Positions 17,183-26,774 are shown, counted from the first letter of the stretch. The stretch: DNA of 64,000 bases from Pseudosulfitobacter pseudonitzschiae (GCF_002222635.1 NZ_CP022415.1:2542001-2606000), one strand, 5' to 3'. Program-made: numbers and translations. The notes: generated from the letters alone by a model not told the origin.

Positions 17183-18316
17183 GTGATATTCCCTGATTTC
17201 AAGTGGGCGCGCCCTGTTGCGCTGCTGATGGTATTGGCTGTTGTCAGCTCTTGTGGCTTGCCTCAGGTTGGCCCCAACAAACGACAGATTTTCGCAGGAT
17301 CGGTGCAGCGGCAGGGCGATTCCTTTATCGTTTCGGTCAACGACCGCGTCACGCGCGCCACCTCTGTGGTACCTGCGCTGGGCTTTTCGCAATCGTTCAA
17401 AGCCGCCTCGCAACTGGGCTCGGACACGATCCAGCCGGGCGATGTGCTGGGCCTGACGATCTGGGAAAATGTCGATGACGGCCTGCTGGCTGGCGAGATG
17501 CAGAACGCCACCCAGCTGGAAGAGGTGCAGGTTGACGGTGCCGGATTTATCTTTGTGCCCTATGCTGGCCGCATCCGCGCCGCAGGCAACAGCCCCGAAG
17601 CCATCCGGCGCATCATCACAGCCAAGCTAGAAGAGCAGACACCAGACCCACAGGTGCAAGTGCGCCGCGTCGCTGGTGACGGCTCGACCGTGTCACTGAT
17701 CGGGTCGATTGGCGGTCAGGGTGTTTACGCCATCGAACGACCCACGCGCACGCTGGGGGCCATGCTGGCCCGCGCAGGCGGCGTGACCATCGAACCCGAA
17801 ATTGCCCAAGTAACCGTGACCCGTGGCGGCCAACGTGGCAAGATCTGGTTGCAAGACCTCTATGACCATCCCGAACTGGACATCGCCCTGCGCGGCGGCG
17901 ACCGGATTCTGGTCGAGGAAGACACCCGCGCCTTTACCGCGCTGGGTGCGACGGGCGGTCAGGCCCGCGTGCCCTTTGAAAGCCAGAACATGAGCGCGCT
18001 GGAAGCCATTGCGCAAGTCGGCGGCCTGAATCCTGCGACAGCCGATCCCACCGGCATTTTTGTGATGCGCAACGAAGAGCCCGAGATTGCCAATTCGGTT
18101 CTGGGCCGCAGCGACCTGCAAGGGGCGCAGCGGATGGTCTATGTTCTGGATCTGACACAGCCCAACGGCATGTTCGAAGCGCGCGATTTCCTGATCCGCG
18201 ACGGCGATACGCTCTATGTCACCGAAGCACCATATACACAGTTCACCAAGATACTCTCGGCGCTGACCGGCCCTGCGGGCTCGGTCAACTCGCTGTCCAG
18301 TCTTGCCGGAAACTAA
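17183..18316 (+). CDS. outer-membrane polysaccharide export lipoprotein (Wza/KpsD-like)
   Basis: A 377-residue protein from a GTG preceded by GAGGAG. The N terminus is a lipoprotein signal: hydrophobic stretch then the lipobox VVSSC, Cys near residue 25. The polysaccharide export (PES) domain follows, with the typical IQPGDVLGLTIWENVDDG near 95 and the VDGAGFIFVPYAGRI strand; after it are two SLBB-type repeats (VSLIGSIGGQGVYAIERP and a second near 255). The family forms the octameric outer-membrane pore for capsule. It lacks a long C-terminal helix region like that of E. coli Wza, which is common in KpsD-related proteins. Flanked by kpsS and kpsC. Confidence 0.9.
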   Translation: MIFPDFKWARPVALLMVLAVVSSCGLPQVGPNKRQIFAGSVQRQGDSFIVSVNDRVTRATSVVPALGFSQSFKAASQLGSDTIQPGDVLGLTIWENVDDGLLAGEMQNATQLEEVQVDGAGFIFVPYAGRIRAAGNSPEAIRRIITAKLEEQTPDPQVQVRRVAGDGSTVSLIGSIGGQGVYAIERPTRTLGAMLARAGGVTIEPEIAQVTVTRGGQRGKIWLQDLYDHPELDIALRGGDRILVEEDTRAFTALGATGGQARVPFESQNMSALEAIAQVGGLNPATADPTGIFVMRNEEPEIANSVLGRSDLQGAQRMVYVLDLTQPNGMFEARDFLIRDGDTLYVTEAPYTQFTKILSALTGPAGSVNSLSSLAGN

Positions 18317-18322
18317 TGCCTG

Positions 18323-20338
18323 ATGCCTGCGTCGCAGGGCATGCACTCCGCCGGACCTGACAGGGTGCGGCGGCTGTGCGTTTACAACGGCGGCTTTCTG
18401 ACCAAGCGGCGGTTGCGCCGCATTCTGAAACTGGCGGGATATCACATTGCCTTGGGCGTGCCGCGAAAGGGTGATCTGGTTGGCGTCTGGGGAAACAGTC
18501 CGACCGCCCGCCGCGGCGAGGCTGTGGCCGCCAAATACAACGCCCCCGTCGTGCGGATCGAGGACGCATGGCTGCGCTCGCTGTATCCGGGGCGGGCAGG
18601 TGACCCGCCGCTGGGCCTGCTGATCGACCATTCGGGCGTGCATTTCGACCCCGCGCAGCCGTCCGATCTGGAAAAGATCCTACGCGATGATCCCTTGGAC
18701 AACACCGCCCTGCTGAACCGCGCCCGCGGCTGCATTGCACGGATGCAAGAGGCGCATCTGACCAAATACACCGCCTTCGATGCCACGCGCCCGGCCCTGC
18801 CACCGGGATATGTGGTGGTAATAGACCAGACCTTTGGCGATGCGTCGGTCCGTGCCAGCGGCGCCGACCGCAACCGGTTTCTGGAAATGCTGTTCGTCGC
18901 CCAAGAGGAACATCCGGGTGCGCCAATCCTTATCAAGACACACCCCGAAACCGCCCAAGGATTCCGCCAAGGTTATTTTACACAGGCTGACTGCAACGAC
19001 CGCATCACGCTGCTGGAGGACGCCATCAGCCCGTGGACGCTGTTCGAGGGGGCTGTCGGCGTGTATACTGTATCCTCGCAACTGGGATTCGAGGCGATCT
19101 TTGCCGGCCACAAACCGCGCGTGTTCGGCCAGCCGTTTTATGCTGGATGGGGCCTGACTGAAGATGAATTTCCCGTTCAGCGCCGCCAACGCAATCTGAC
19201 CCGCGCGCAGTTGTTTGCCGGTGCGATGCTGCTCTATCCCACATGGTACGACCCTTACCGCGATTGCCTGTGTAGCCTTGAAACCGCGATCGAGGCATTG
19301 GCCGCGCAGACCCGTGCATGGCGGGCCGATCATCAGGGGTGGGTCGCCAGCGGCATGCGGTTGTGGAAGCGCAAGCCGTTGCAACAGGTCTTTGGCCGTC
19401 ACAAGCGCATGGTCTTTGTTGATGATCCCGCCCGCGCCCGCGATATGCAGCGGCCCTGGATGGTTTGGGCAGGCAAGGCCGACGTCGGGCACGATGACGC
19501 CGTGCGCGTCGAGGACGGGTTCTTGCGGTCGCGCGGGTTGGGGGCCGAACTGGTGCCGCCGCTGTCGCTGGTGACGGACGATCTGGGCATCTACTACGAT
19601 CCCGCGCGCCCCAGCCGTCTTGAGCAACTGATCGCCGCGCGGGCCAGCCTGCGCCCTGACCAACGCGACCGTGCCGAAGCGTTGATACGCCATCTAACCG
19701 ATGCGGCCCTGAGCAAATACAACCTTGGCGGTGCGCTGCCCGATCTGCCGGACGGTCCGCGCATTCTGGTTGTGGGGCAAGTCGAAGACGATGCGTCGAT
19801 CCGTACAGGATCTGGCAAAATATGTACAAACCGCGCGCTGTTGCAAGCGGCGCGCGCGGCGCATCCCGATGCAACTCTGATCTACAAACCGCACCCTGAT
19901 GTCGAAGCCGGCCTGCGCGCCGGTGCCCTGGATGCCAGCGACACGGCCGACGTGATCGCGCAAAACACCGACATCGCCGCACTGTTGGGGCACGTTGACC
20001 GTCTGTGGACGATGACATCACTGGCAGGGTTCGAGGCGTTGATCCGAGGCGTGGCTGTCACCACAACCGGCGCGCCGTTCTATGCGGGCTGGGGGCTGAC
20101 CGATGATCGTGGCGACATTCCACCGCGTCGCCGCGCGCTGCCCGACCTTGCGGGGCTGGTACACGCCACGTTGATTGATTATCCGCGCTATTTCGATCCG
20201 AAAACCGGTCTGCCCTGCCCTGTCGAGGTGGTTACCGAACGGCTGACGACGGGCGACGTGCCACACCCCGGCGTGCTGAACCGGATGGTGGCGAAAGTGC
20301 AGGGAATTTTTGCCTCATACGCGCATCTTTGGCGCTAG
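18323..20338 (+). CDS. kpsC: capsular polysaccharide KpsC-type tandem beta-Kdo transferase
   Basis: A 671-residue protein made of two related halves. Matching segments are IEDAWLRSLYPGRAGDPP / VEDGFLRSRGLGAELVPP, HFDPAQPSDLE / YYDPARPSRLE, IKTHPE / YKPHPD, and QPFYAGWGLTEDE / APFYAGWGLTDDR. KpsC uses the two domains to add alternating Kdo residues to the glycolipid anchor begun by KpsS. Both copies keep the His-Pro and YAGWG motifs, so both are probably active. It starts seven bases after the wza-like gene and its stop overlaps the convergent ribD by four bases. Confidence 0.94.
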   Translation: MPASQGMHSAGPDRVRRLCVYNGGFLTKRRLRRILKLAGYHIALGVPRKGDLVGVWGNSPTARRGEAVAAKYNAPVVRIEDAWLRSLYPGRAGDPPLGLLIDHSGVHFDPAQPSDLEKILRDDPLDNTALLNRARGCIARMQEAHLTKYTAFDATRPALPPGYVVVIDQTFGDASVRASGADRNRFLEMLFVAQEEHPGAPILIKTHPETAQGFRQGYFTQADCNDRITLLEDAISPWTLFEGAVGVYTVSSQLGFEAIFAGHKPRVFGQPFYAGWGLTEDEFPVQRRQRNLTRAQLFAGAMLLYPTWYDPYRDCLCSLETAIEALAAQTRAWRADHQGWVASGMRLWKRKPLQQVFGRHKRMVFVDDPARARDMQRPWMVWAGKADVGHDDAVRVEDGFLRSRGLGAELVPPLSLVTDDLGIYYDPARPSRLEQLIAARASLRPDQRDRAEALIRHLTDAALSKYNLGGALPDLPDGPRILVVGQVEDDASIRTGSGKICTNRALLQAARAAHPDATLIYKPHPDVEAGLRAGALDASDTADVIAQNTDIAALLGHVDRLWTMTSLAGFEALIRGVAVTTTGAPFYAGWGLTDDRGDIPPRRRALPDLAGLVHATLIDYPRYFDPKTGLPCPVEVVTERLTTGDVPHPGVLNRMVAKVQGIFASYAHLWR

Positions 20339-21438
20339 CCTTCGGTGCGTTCCCAGACGTGCATCACGTCCGGTCCCACGGTGCGGGTTTCCACCAGATC
20401 AAAGCGCGGCGCTTCGGACAATGCCCCAAGACCCAGCGCACCAACACACGGCAGCCCTTCGGCCCCGATGGTCATGCCCGCAGTAAAGCCCACCAAACGG
20501 TCCACCAGATCATTTGCCAGCAGTGTCGCCGCCAGCGCGCCGCCGCCTTCGCAATAGACACGGTTCAGCCCGTGTGCGCCCAGTTGGGTCAGCACATCAT
20601 AGGCGTCAAGTTGACTGCCCACGATCTGACAGGACAGCAAAACAGCGCCCAGTTCGGACCATGTGCGTTGCAGTCCCTTGTCGGCATCCCTGCCGTGGCA
20701 CAGGATCACCGGAACATCTTGGGCCGTGCGTGCCAGATTGCCCAACAACGGCAAATCCAGCCTGCGCGAGACGACCACGCGCGCGGGTTGCTTGACCACC
20801 CCCATGCCACGCACCGTCAGCGACGGATCGTCGTGGCGCGCGGTGCCGCCCCCCACCATCACCGCGTCGTGGCGCAGCCGCATGGAATGGCCCATACGCC
20901 GCGCTTCCGGTCCTGTGATCCATTGGCTTTCACCGGTGCCGGTGGCAATGCGGCCATCAAAGCTGCTGGCCAGTTTCAGGGTAACTTCGGGGCGGCCCGT
21001 GACCACGCGGCGGAAAAATCCGGTCAAATCGGCAAAGGCCCTGTTGGCCATCAAGCCTTCTTCGACGTCAATTCCCGCATCGCGCAGCATCGCAAGCCCG
21101 CGTCCGTCCACCCGCCCGTCAACATCAGCCACAGCAACCACAACGCGGCCCACGCCTGCATCAACCAGCGCCTGAGCGCAGGGAGGCGTCTGGCCGTGGT
21201 GGGCGCAGGGCTCCAGCGTGACATAAACGGTTGCCCCGCGCGCCGCTGCACCGGCCTGCGCCAGCGCCACGACTTCCGCGTGCGGGCGACCGCCCGGTTG
21301 GGTCCAGCCGCGCCCGACAATGCGACCCTTGGCCACGATCACGCAGCCCACTGCCGGATTGGGTGCGGTGTTGCCCTGCCCCCGTCGCCCCAGCGACAGG
21401 GCCAGCGCCATGAACCGGCTGTCAGATGCCGCGCTCAC
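20335..21438 (-). CDS. ribD: bifunctional riboflavin deaminase/reductase RibD
   Basis: A 367-residue protein from a GTG overlapping the nrdR stop (GTGA). The deaminase domain (1-145) has the zinc motifs HAEVVAL and [11 protein letters not shown], plus the [11 protein letters not shown] loop. The reductase domain (150-365) has [12 protein letters not shown] and [12 protein letters not shown]. It catalyses the second and third steps of the pyrimidine branch of riboflavin synthesis. Transcribed with nrdR, as in many alphaproteobacteria and Gram-negatives. Confidence 0.96.
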   Translation of the reverse strand: MSAASDSRFMALALSLGRRGQGNTAPNPAVGCVIVAKGRIVGRGWTQPGGRPHAEVVALAQAGAAARGATVYVTLEPCAHHGQTPPCAQALVDAGVGRVVVAVADVDGRVDGRGLAMLRDAGIDVEEGLMANRAFADLTGFFRRVVTGRPEVTLKLASSFDGRIATGTGESQWITGPEARRMGHSMRLRHDAVMVGGGTARHDDPSLTVRGMGVVKQPARVVVSRRLDLPLLGNLARTAQDVPVILCHGRDADKGLQRTWSELGAVLLSCQIVGSQLDAYDVLTQLGAHGLNRVYCEGGGALAATLLANDLVDRLVGFTAGMTIGAEGLPCVGALGLGALSEAPRFDLVETRTVGPDVMHVWERTEG

Positions 21439-21902
21439 TCATCCATTGGCTGGTCTGGACGCAGTTCTTGAACGAACTTGTCAAAATCATCAGCCGCCTG
21501 AAAGTTTTTGTAAACGCTGGCAAAACGCACATAGGCCACGGTGTCGATGCGGGCCAGTGCCTCCATCACGATCTCTCCGATGACTTTGGACGGAATGTCG
21601 GTTTCGCCCAACGATTCAAGCCGTCGCACAATGCCCGAGATCATCTGGTCGATGCGTTCCGGCTCTATCGGGCGTTTTTGCATCGAAATCCGGATCGAGC
21701 GTTCCAGCTTGTCCCGATCAAAATCTTCACGCTTGCCACTGGATTTGATGACAACAAGGTCACGCAGTTGCACCCGCTCGTAGGTGGTGAACCTGCCACC
21801 GCAGGCCGGACAAAAACGGCGGCGGCGGATCGAAACGTGATCCTCGGCCGGTCGGCTGTCTTTTACCTGGGTGTCGATATTTCCGCAAAATGGGCAGCGC
21901 AT
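21435..21902 (-). CDS. nrdR: ribonucleotide reductase regulator NrdR
   Basis: A 155-residue repressor with a zinc ribbon (MRCPFCG ... [18 protein letters not shown], Cys pairs at about 3/6 and 31/34) and an ATP-cone domain (about 48-138, [17 protein letters not shown]). It senses ATP/dATP and represses nrd genes through NrdR boxes. Length and motifs are standard. It overlaps ribD by four bases. Confidence 0.96.
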   Translation of the reverse strand: MRCPFCGNIDTQVKDSRPAEDHVSIRRRRFCPACGGRFTTYERVQLRDLVVIKSSGKREDFDRDKLERSIRISMQKRPIEPERIDQMISGIVRRLESLGETDIPSKVIGEIVMEALARIDTVAYVRFASVYKNFQAADDFDKFVQELRPDQPMDE

Positions 21903-21953
21903 TGGCCTGTCCCCTTATACTGTCCCGCCTGTGTTGTGGGGTTTGACCCGCAC

Positions 21954-21962
21954 TTATCCACA
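21954..21962 (+). promoter_or_regulatory. perfect DnaA-box match upstream of nrdR
   Basis: TTATCCACA, the consensus DnaA 9-mer, lies 52 bases upstream of the nrdR start in a 139-bp gap. DnaA control of nrd genes is known in several bacteria, so a link is conceivable. A single 9-mer also occurs by chance. No AT-rich unwinding element or box cluster is nearby, so this is not an origin. Confidence 0.35.
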
Positions 21963-22041
21963 GTTATAGGACCTTGCCTAGGTTTTGGGTAGGGGGGAAA
22001 TGCCACCGCTACATAAGCTGCATGTTTTTGCTGCTGCGCGT

Positions 22042-22458
22042 CTAATCCGCGCTGAAATGTGCGGCGACCTTGCGTTGGTGCGGTTTGTTGCGGTGTTCGA
22101 ACAGGTAAATGCCCTGCCATGTACCCAACACCATACGCCCTGCGGTCACCGGAATCGACAAGGACACAGGCAGCATCGCCGCCTTGATATGAGCTGGCAT
22201 ATCGTCGGGGCCTTCGTAAGTGTGGGTCAAATAGGCCATCGACGCATCCGTGGTGGGCGGCACCAGCCGTTCGAAATAGGCGCGCAGATCGCTTTGCACT
22301 TCGGGGTCAGCGTTTTCCTGTATTACCAACGAGGCCGATGTGTGCTGCACCAGCAGGGTCAGCAATCCATCCCCCTGCCCCCGCAGCCAGCGCGCCACCG
22401 CGTCGGTGAATTCGGTCAGGCCAGGGCCGCGCGTGTCGATCTGGAACAGGGTCTGCAT
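22042..22458 (-). CDS. yjbQ: YjbQ/UPF0047 family protein
   Basis: 138 residues from the ATG at 22458; a TTG 36 bases upstream gives a longer reading without family conservation. The hallmark motifs are LVQHTSASLVIQEN (about 38-51), LTHTYEGPDDMPAHIK, and GTWQGIYLFEHRN near the C terminus, with conserved His residues. Family members show weak thiamin-phosphate synthase activity, but the true role is unknown. It lies upstream of nrdR-ribD on the same strand, separated by 139 bases. Confidence 0.9.
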   Translation of the reverse strand: MQTLFQIDTRGPGLTEFTDAVARWLRGQGDGLLTLLVQHTSASLVIQENADPEVQSDLRAYFERLVPPTTDASMAYLTHTYEGPDDMPAHIKAAMLPVSLSIPVTAGRMVLGTWQGIYLFEHRNKPHQRKVAAHFSAD

Positions 22459-22515
22459 AAAGCCGAAGGTGGCGCAGCCCACCGCAGGCTGCAAGCGGTT
22501 AACGGCGTAGACGCA

Positions 22516-22923
22516 TCAAAGCCCGCCGGGCGCCCGTTCACCCGCACAGAAAGTCACCGCGTGCGCCACCGACAGAGTCGAACCCGCGTTGCGCGTGGAA
22601 AAGCCCACAAAAACTGTCGGACGCGGCACCGTGCCTTGTGGTGTCAGCGCGAATGTCACCGCCTTGCGACCAGCAGCCGTCTGGCTGTCGCTGCGCGGTA
22701 CAACCACGTAAAGCCGTGCGCTGCTGGGGCTGTTCAACTGATCCCGGGCATAGTCTCCGGCGGCGCACCAAAGCCCGCGCGCGCCTGCACCTTGGGCCTC
22801 GATCACTTCAAAGGCGCCATCGGCCAATGGTGCAACGGTCAGGTCATTTCGCGCCGAATAGCTTTGTGCCAGCGTTGGAGAGGCCAAAGCAAAGGCAAGG
22901 ATCGTAAGAAGCGGGCGATACAT
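22516..22923 (-). CDS. small secreted protein, paralogue of its upstream neighbour
   Basis: 135 residues from the ATG at 22923. Residues 1-19 form a signal peptide (MYRPLLTILAFALASPTLA). The mature part has FEVIEAQGAGARGLWCAAGDYA and a second Cys in VTFCAGERAPGG near the C terminus, probably a disulfide pair. The FxVIE...G.G.RG.WCAA..YA pattern is shared with the next gene, so the two arose by tandem duplication. I recognise no named family and assign no function; the location should be periplasmic. Confidence 0.78.
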   Translation of the reverse strand: MYRPLLTILAFALASPTLAQSYSARNDLTVAPLADGAFEVIEAQGAGARGLWCAAGDYARDQLNSPSSARLYVVVPRSDSQTAAGRKAVTFALTPQGTVPRPTVFVGFSTRNAGSTLSVAHAVTFCAGERAPGGL

Positions 22924-22949
22924 AAAAACGTCCTTTGTTGGTGGTGACA

Positions 22950-23369
22950 TCAGGGCAGGATGTCGCCGGGTTCGACGATATTATCCTTGCAGAACTGCTG
23001 GGCATGAAAGACCAACAGGTTGGCCCCTGCAACATCCGTTGTCACCGAATAGCCCGTATTGGCAGCAATCCCCGGATCTTGGGTGGAAAAGGCGACGCCC
23101 TTGGCACCCGCCTCGGTTTGGGCCGGTCCGCGCGGTGTCACGATGTAAATGCGCCCGCGTTGCTTGCCAAGTTCGTGGATCGCGTAGTTTGCCGCAGCGC
23201 ACCAGACACCACGCGGCCCCACGCCGCCTTTTTCGATGACTTCGAATGTTGTATCCGACAGGCGGTTTACATCTAGCCTTGGCGCGACAAAGACGTGAAG
23301 AATCTGCGCAGAGGCAGGCAGGGCTGTCAAAGCCAGCGCAAAACTGGCGGCAATGGGAAAGCGAACCAT
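22950..23369 (-). CDS. small secreted protein, paralogue of its downstream neighbour
   Basis: 139 residues from the ATG at 23369. Signal peptide residues 1-21 (MVRFPIAASFALALTALPASA). The mature protein has FEVIEKGGVGPRGVWCAAANYA and a late Cys in HAQQFCKDN, as in its paralogue, about 30-35 percent alike by eye. The order is this gene, then the paralogue 26 bases downstream, so they are probably co-transcribed. A 123-bp region separates it from the divergent SDR gene. Function unknown. Confidence 0.78.
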   Translation of the reverse strand: MVRFPIAASFALALTALPASAQILHVFVAPRLDVNRLSDTTFEVIEKGGVGPRGVWCAAANYAIHELGKQRGRIYIVTPRGPAQTEAGAKGVAFSTQDPGIAANTGYSVTTDVAGANLLVFHAQQFCKDNIVEPGDILP

Positions 23370-23492
23370 ATAAAATCTCCTGTAACTTCGTTTCAATATA
23401 GGGTGCCGCGCCCAAGACCCCAATCACATGGCTGTCACTGAACATATCAGTGGCTGGCGCGTTGGGCGACCGAAGCATTCAAGGAGACCGAC

Positions 23493-24167
23493 ATGACCAG
23501 CAAGACACTTTTTATCACCGGCGCATCCTCGGGCATTGGTGCGGCCACCGCGCAGGCCGCAGCCAAGGCTGGCTGGAACGTCGGGCTTTTCGCCCGATCC
23601 AAGGACGAGCTGGATGCGCTGGTGTCCGAGATCGGCGAACAGGCCATCGCCCTGCCCGGTGACGCGACCGATCTGAACCAACAACAGACAGCGATCGGCA
23701 AGCTGGCCGATAAGTTTGGCGGGGTCCATGCCGCTTATGCCAATGCGGGTATGGGGTTGGACACCCCCGGCACGGAAAACGGCGATCCGCAGGAATGGCA
23801 GGATCTGATCCAACTGAATATCCTCGCGCTGCTTTACACAGCCAAGGCGGCGATCCCGCACCTGAAACCCGTAAAAGGCCACATGGTGCTGACCGGCTCG
23901 GCCGCCGGGCGCGCGCACATCAAAGGGTCGATTTATGGCGCGTCCAAGTGGTTCGTGCATGGCTATGGCGGCAATCTGGCCGACGAGATGAAAGAATGGG
24001 GTGGACGCTGCACCGTGATTGCGCCGGGCATGGTTAACACCGCATTCTTTGACGAGGGCAAACCGGACAAACTGCAACCCGAAGACGTGGCTGACGCCGT
24101 CGTTCACGCTCTGAATGCCAACCCGCGCAACACGGTGCGCGAAGTGTTCCTGATGCCAACCAACTAG
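23493..24167 (+). CDS. short-chain dehydrogenase/reductase
   Basis: A 224-residue classical SDR. TGASSGIGAATA near residue 9 binds the cofactor, NAG near 83 is conserved, and the catalytic Ser (TGSAAG) and YxxxK (YGASK) are at about 131 and 145. The segment GLFARSKDEL points to NADP preference (Arg after the second strand), by analogy. Substrate unknown. AAGGAG precedes the ATG at seven bases. It is monocistronic, divergent from the secreted protein pair and convergent with the DCC protein. Confidence 0.9.
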   Translation: MTSKTLFITGASSGIGAATAQAAAKAGWNVGLFARSKDELDALVSEIGEQAIALPGDATDLNQQQTAIGKLADKFGGVHAAYANAGMGLDTPGTENGDPQEWQDLIQLNILALLYTAKAAIPHLKPVKGHMVLTGSAAGRAHIKGSIYGASKWFVHGYGGNLADEMKEWGGRCTVIAPGMVNTAFFDEGKPDKLQPEDVADAVVHALNANPRNTVREVFLMPTN

Positions 24168-24174
24168 ATGCGTG

Positions 24175-24630
24175 TCAGGGCGCGGTGTCGATGAACCGCG
24201 CCCGCAGATCTGCGGTGGGCACCATACAGGTGTCGTACCGTCCGAAAATACGATAGCGGTTGCGGGCGATGGCCTCGTACAGGGGTCGCTTGATGGCAGT
24301 CGGAATCCAGCGCGCTATGGACAGCGCCCGCCAAGGCCAGCCCAGCGCCGACATCGCGGCGGCAAAGGCATCCAGCTTTTCATAAATTTGCCCATCCACG
24401 ATCACCAGATTGGTCTCGAACGCGGTGGGGTTTAAATCCAACGCGGTATAAAGCGCCTGCCCCAGCGGCGATTGTGCCGTGGCAAAGGAAAATCGCCCCG
24501 CTGTGTCATGGCGCAACACAAAGCGCAAAAACCCCGAGCACAGCACACATTCTCCGTCAAAAACAATCAGATCGCGGCCCCCAAGGACCGCGATCTGATT
24601 TCGGGGTAAAATTTCGACAGATCGGGGCAT
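24175..24630 (-). CDS. DCC-family (DUF393) thiol oxidoreductase-like protein
   Basis: A 151-residue protein with the family motif FDGECVLCSG (about 24-33), a CxxC-type pair resembling a thioredoxin-like active site, followed by the conserved RFSFATAQSPLG segment and a C-terminal GRYDTCM. The DCC name comes from the conserved Asp-Cys-Cys pattern. Biochemical function is not established. It is 24 bases downstream of rpoD on the same strand and may be read through from it. Confidence 0.85.
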   Translation of the reverse strand: MPRSVEILPRNQIAVLGGRDLIVFDGECVLCSGFLRFVLRHDTAGRFSFATAQSPLGQALYTALDLNPTAFETNLVIVDGQIYEKLDAFAAAMSALGWPWRALSIARWIPTAIKRPLYEAIARNRYRIFGRYDTCMVPTADLRARFIDTAP

Positions 24631-24654
24631 TACAAATTTGCCCCTTTCCTTGAC

Positions 24655-26640
24655 TTACTGATCCAGGAACGACCGCAACTTGCGCGACCGGCTGGGATGC
24701 TTGAGTTTGCGCAGCGCCTTGGCTTCGATCTGGCGGATACGTTCGCGGGTCACGCTGAACTGCTGGCCAACCTCTTCCAGCGTGTGATCGGTGTTCATAC
24801 CGATCCCAAAGCGCATGCGTAGCACGCGTTCCTCGCGCGGGGTAAGCGACGCCAGAACCCGTGTGGTCGTTTCCTTGAGGTTTTCCTGAATGGCGCTGTC
24901 CAGAGGCAGCACGGCATTCTTGTCCTCGATGAAATCGCCCAACTGGCTGTCTTCCTCGTCACCGATGGGCGTTTCGAGCGAAATCGGCTCTTTGGCGATC
25001 TTCATGACCTTGCGGACTTTTTCCAAAGGCATTTGCAGCTTTTCTGCCAATTCCTCGGGCGTCGGCTCGCGGCCAATCTCGTGCAACATCTGGCGTCCGG
25101 TGCGGACCAGCTTGTTGATCGTTTCGATCATATGCACTGGAATACGAATGGTGCGCGCCTGATCGGCAATCGAGCGGGTGATTGCCTGACGGATCCACCA
25201 TGTCGCATAGGTCGAGAATTTATAGCCGCGACGGTATTCGAATTTATCAACGGCCTTCATCAGGCCGATGTTGCCCTCTTGGATCAGGTCGAGGAATTGC
25301 AGACCGCGGTTGGTGTATTTCTTGGCAATCGAGATCACCAGACGCAGGTTCGCCTCGACCATTTCCTTTTTGGCCTGACGGGCTTCTTTCTCGCCCTTCT
25401 GGACCTGCTGCACGATGCGACGGAATTCCGAGATGTCCAGACCGACATACTGACCGACCTGCGCCATATCGGCACGCAGTTCTTCGACCTTGTCCGCCGA
25501 GCGTTCGATGAACATCTGCCAGCCACGACCGGACTTGTCGGCCATGCGCTCCATCCAGTTGGGATCAAGCTCGTAGCCGCGATAGGCGTCGACGAATTCC
25601 TTGCGGTTGATACGCGCCTGATCCGCCAGCTTAACGATGGCACTGTCGATCTGCATGATGCGGCGGTTGATGCCGTAAAGCTGGTCGATCAGTGCTTCGA
25701 TACGGTTGTTGTGCAGGTGCAATTCGTTCACCAGCAATACAATTTCCGACCGCAGCTGTTGATAGGTGGTCTCTTCGGTGTCGCTAAAGCTGGAATCTTC
25801 GTTCAACGTGGCCGAAATCCGGCTGTCCTGCATTTGCGACAGTTTGACGTAGTCGTCGGCAATAATGTCGAGCGCTTCCAGAACCTGCGGTTTCAGCGCA
25901 GCTTCCATAGCGGCCAGCGACATGTTGGCCTGTTCGTCTTCGTCATCATCGTCATCACCGGCAATCGGATTGCCGTCTGCGTCCAGCTCTTGCTTGTCAC
26001 TGTCGCCCGATTTTTGCGTATCGGACGTCCCACCGGTCACAACCGGCTCGGTGGTATCTTCGTCGCCCAGTTGGTCGCCGAATGTCGCTTCAAGGTCGAT
26101 CACATCGCGCAGAAGAATGTCTTCGCTAAGAAGTTCGTCGCGCCAGATGGTGATCGCCTGAAAGGTCAGCGGGCTTTCGCACAGGCCCGCGATCATGGTG
26201 TTGCGGCCCGCCTCAATGCGCTTGGCGATGGCGATTTCGCCCTCGCGGCTCAGCAATTCGACACTGCCCATTTCGCGCAGGTACATACGCACCGGATCGT
26301 CGGTGCGGTCCAGTTTTTCGGACGTGCCCGAACCCAGCGTTATTTCGCGGGTGCCTTCGGTGGTCGCCAGCTCGGTCGAACCTTTGCCGTCTTCGTCCTC
26401 GGCGTCTTCGTCCTCGATGATGTTGATGCCCATTTCGGACAGCATCGACATCACGTCTTCGATTTGCTCGGAACTGACCTGATCGGGGGGCAGAACGGTA
26501 TTCAGCTGGTCATAGGTGATATAGCCCTTTTCACGGGCTTCGGCGATCATCTTCTTGACGGCCGTCTGACTCATGTCGAGTGAGTGACCGGTATCGGAGT
26601 CGTCGGTCTTGGTGTCGTCGTTCGTGTCTTTCGCGGCCAT
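24655..26640 (-). CDS. rpoD: housekeeping RNA polymerase sigma factor RpoD (sigma-70)
   Basis: 661 residues from the ATG at 26640, which follows AGGAG at seven bases; a GTG seven codons upstream lacks a site. Order: region 1.1 (about 30-90), region 1.2 with [21 protein letters not shown], a long acidic non-conserved insert (about 190-340), region 2 with [20 protein letters not shown] and the -10-recognising [12 protein letters not shown], region 3, and region 4 with the [20 protein letters not shown] helix-turn-helix. It directs general transcription. It sits downstream of dnaG, the classic macromolecular-synthesis order, but with its own 134-bp leader packed with GANTC sites. Confidence 0.98.
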   Translation of the reverse strand: MAAKDTNDDTKTDDSDTGHSLDMSQTAVKKMIAEAREKGYITYDQLNTVLPPDQVSSEQIEDVMSMLSEMGINIIEDEDAEDEDGKGSTELATTEGTREITLGSGTSEKLDRTDDPVRMYLREMGSVELLSREGEIAIAKRIEAGRNTMIAGLCESPLTFQAITIWRDELLSEDILLRDVIDLEATFGDQLGDEDTTEPVVTGGTSDTQKSGDSDKQELDADGNPIAGDDDDDEDEQANMSLAAMEAALKPQVLEALDIIADDYVKLSQMQDSRISATLNEDSSFSDTEETTYQQLRSEIVLLVNELHLHNNRIEALIDQLYGINRRIMQIDSAIVKLADQARINRKEFVDAYRGYELDPNWMERMADKSGRGWQMFIERSADKVEELRADMAQVGQYVGLDISEFRRIVQQVQKGEKEARQAKKEMVEANLRLVISIAKKYTNRGLQFLDLIQEGNIGLMKAVDKFEYRRGYKFSTYATWWIRQAITRSIADQARTIRIPVHMIETINKLVRTGRQMLHEIGREPTPEELAEKLQMPLEKVRKVMKIAKEPISLETPIGDEEDSQLGDFIEDKNAVLPLDSAIQENLKETTTRVLASLTPREERVLRMRFGIGMNTDHTLEEVGQQFSVTRERIRQIEAKALRKLKHPSRSRKLRSFLDQ

Positions 26641-26670
26641 CGGTTGCTCCTGTTCAAGCACTCCTGCTGC

Positions 26671-26759
26671 GAATCACCCTAAAGTGATTCGGCTAACAGG
26701 GAATCATTCACGATTCGGGTGATTCGGCCACCCGTGTAGCCGTATTTCCTCAAGGATTC
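26671..26759. promoter_or_regulatory. cluster of six GANTC (CcrM-type) sites between dnaG and rpoD
   Basis: GAATC or GATTC occurs at 26671, 26686, 26701, 26712, 26721 and 26755, six sites in 89 bp. Within it, GAATCAC-CCTAAA-GTGATTC forms a perfect 7-bp dyad (26671-26690), and the 10-mer GTGATTCGGC is repeated at 26684 and 26719. GANTC is the target of the cell-cycle methylase CcrM in alphaproteobacteria. The cluster covers the presumed rpoD promoter. Confidence 0.65.
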
Positions 26760-26774
26760 ACAACGAAAACCTTG

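Noticed and set aside
25033-26583. 516-codon open frame opposite rpoD
   Set aside because: Covered by the conserved rpoD reading frame; the protein has no recognisable motif.
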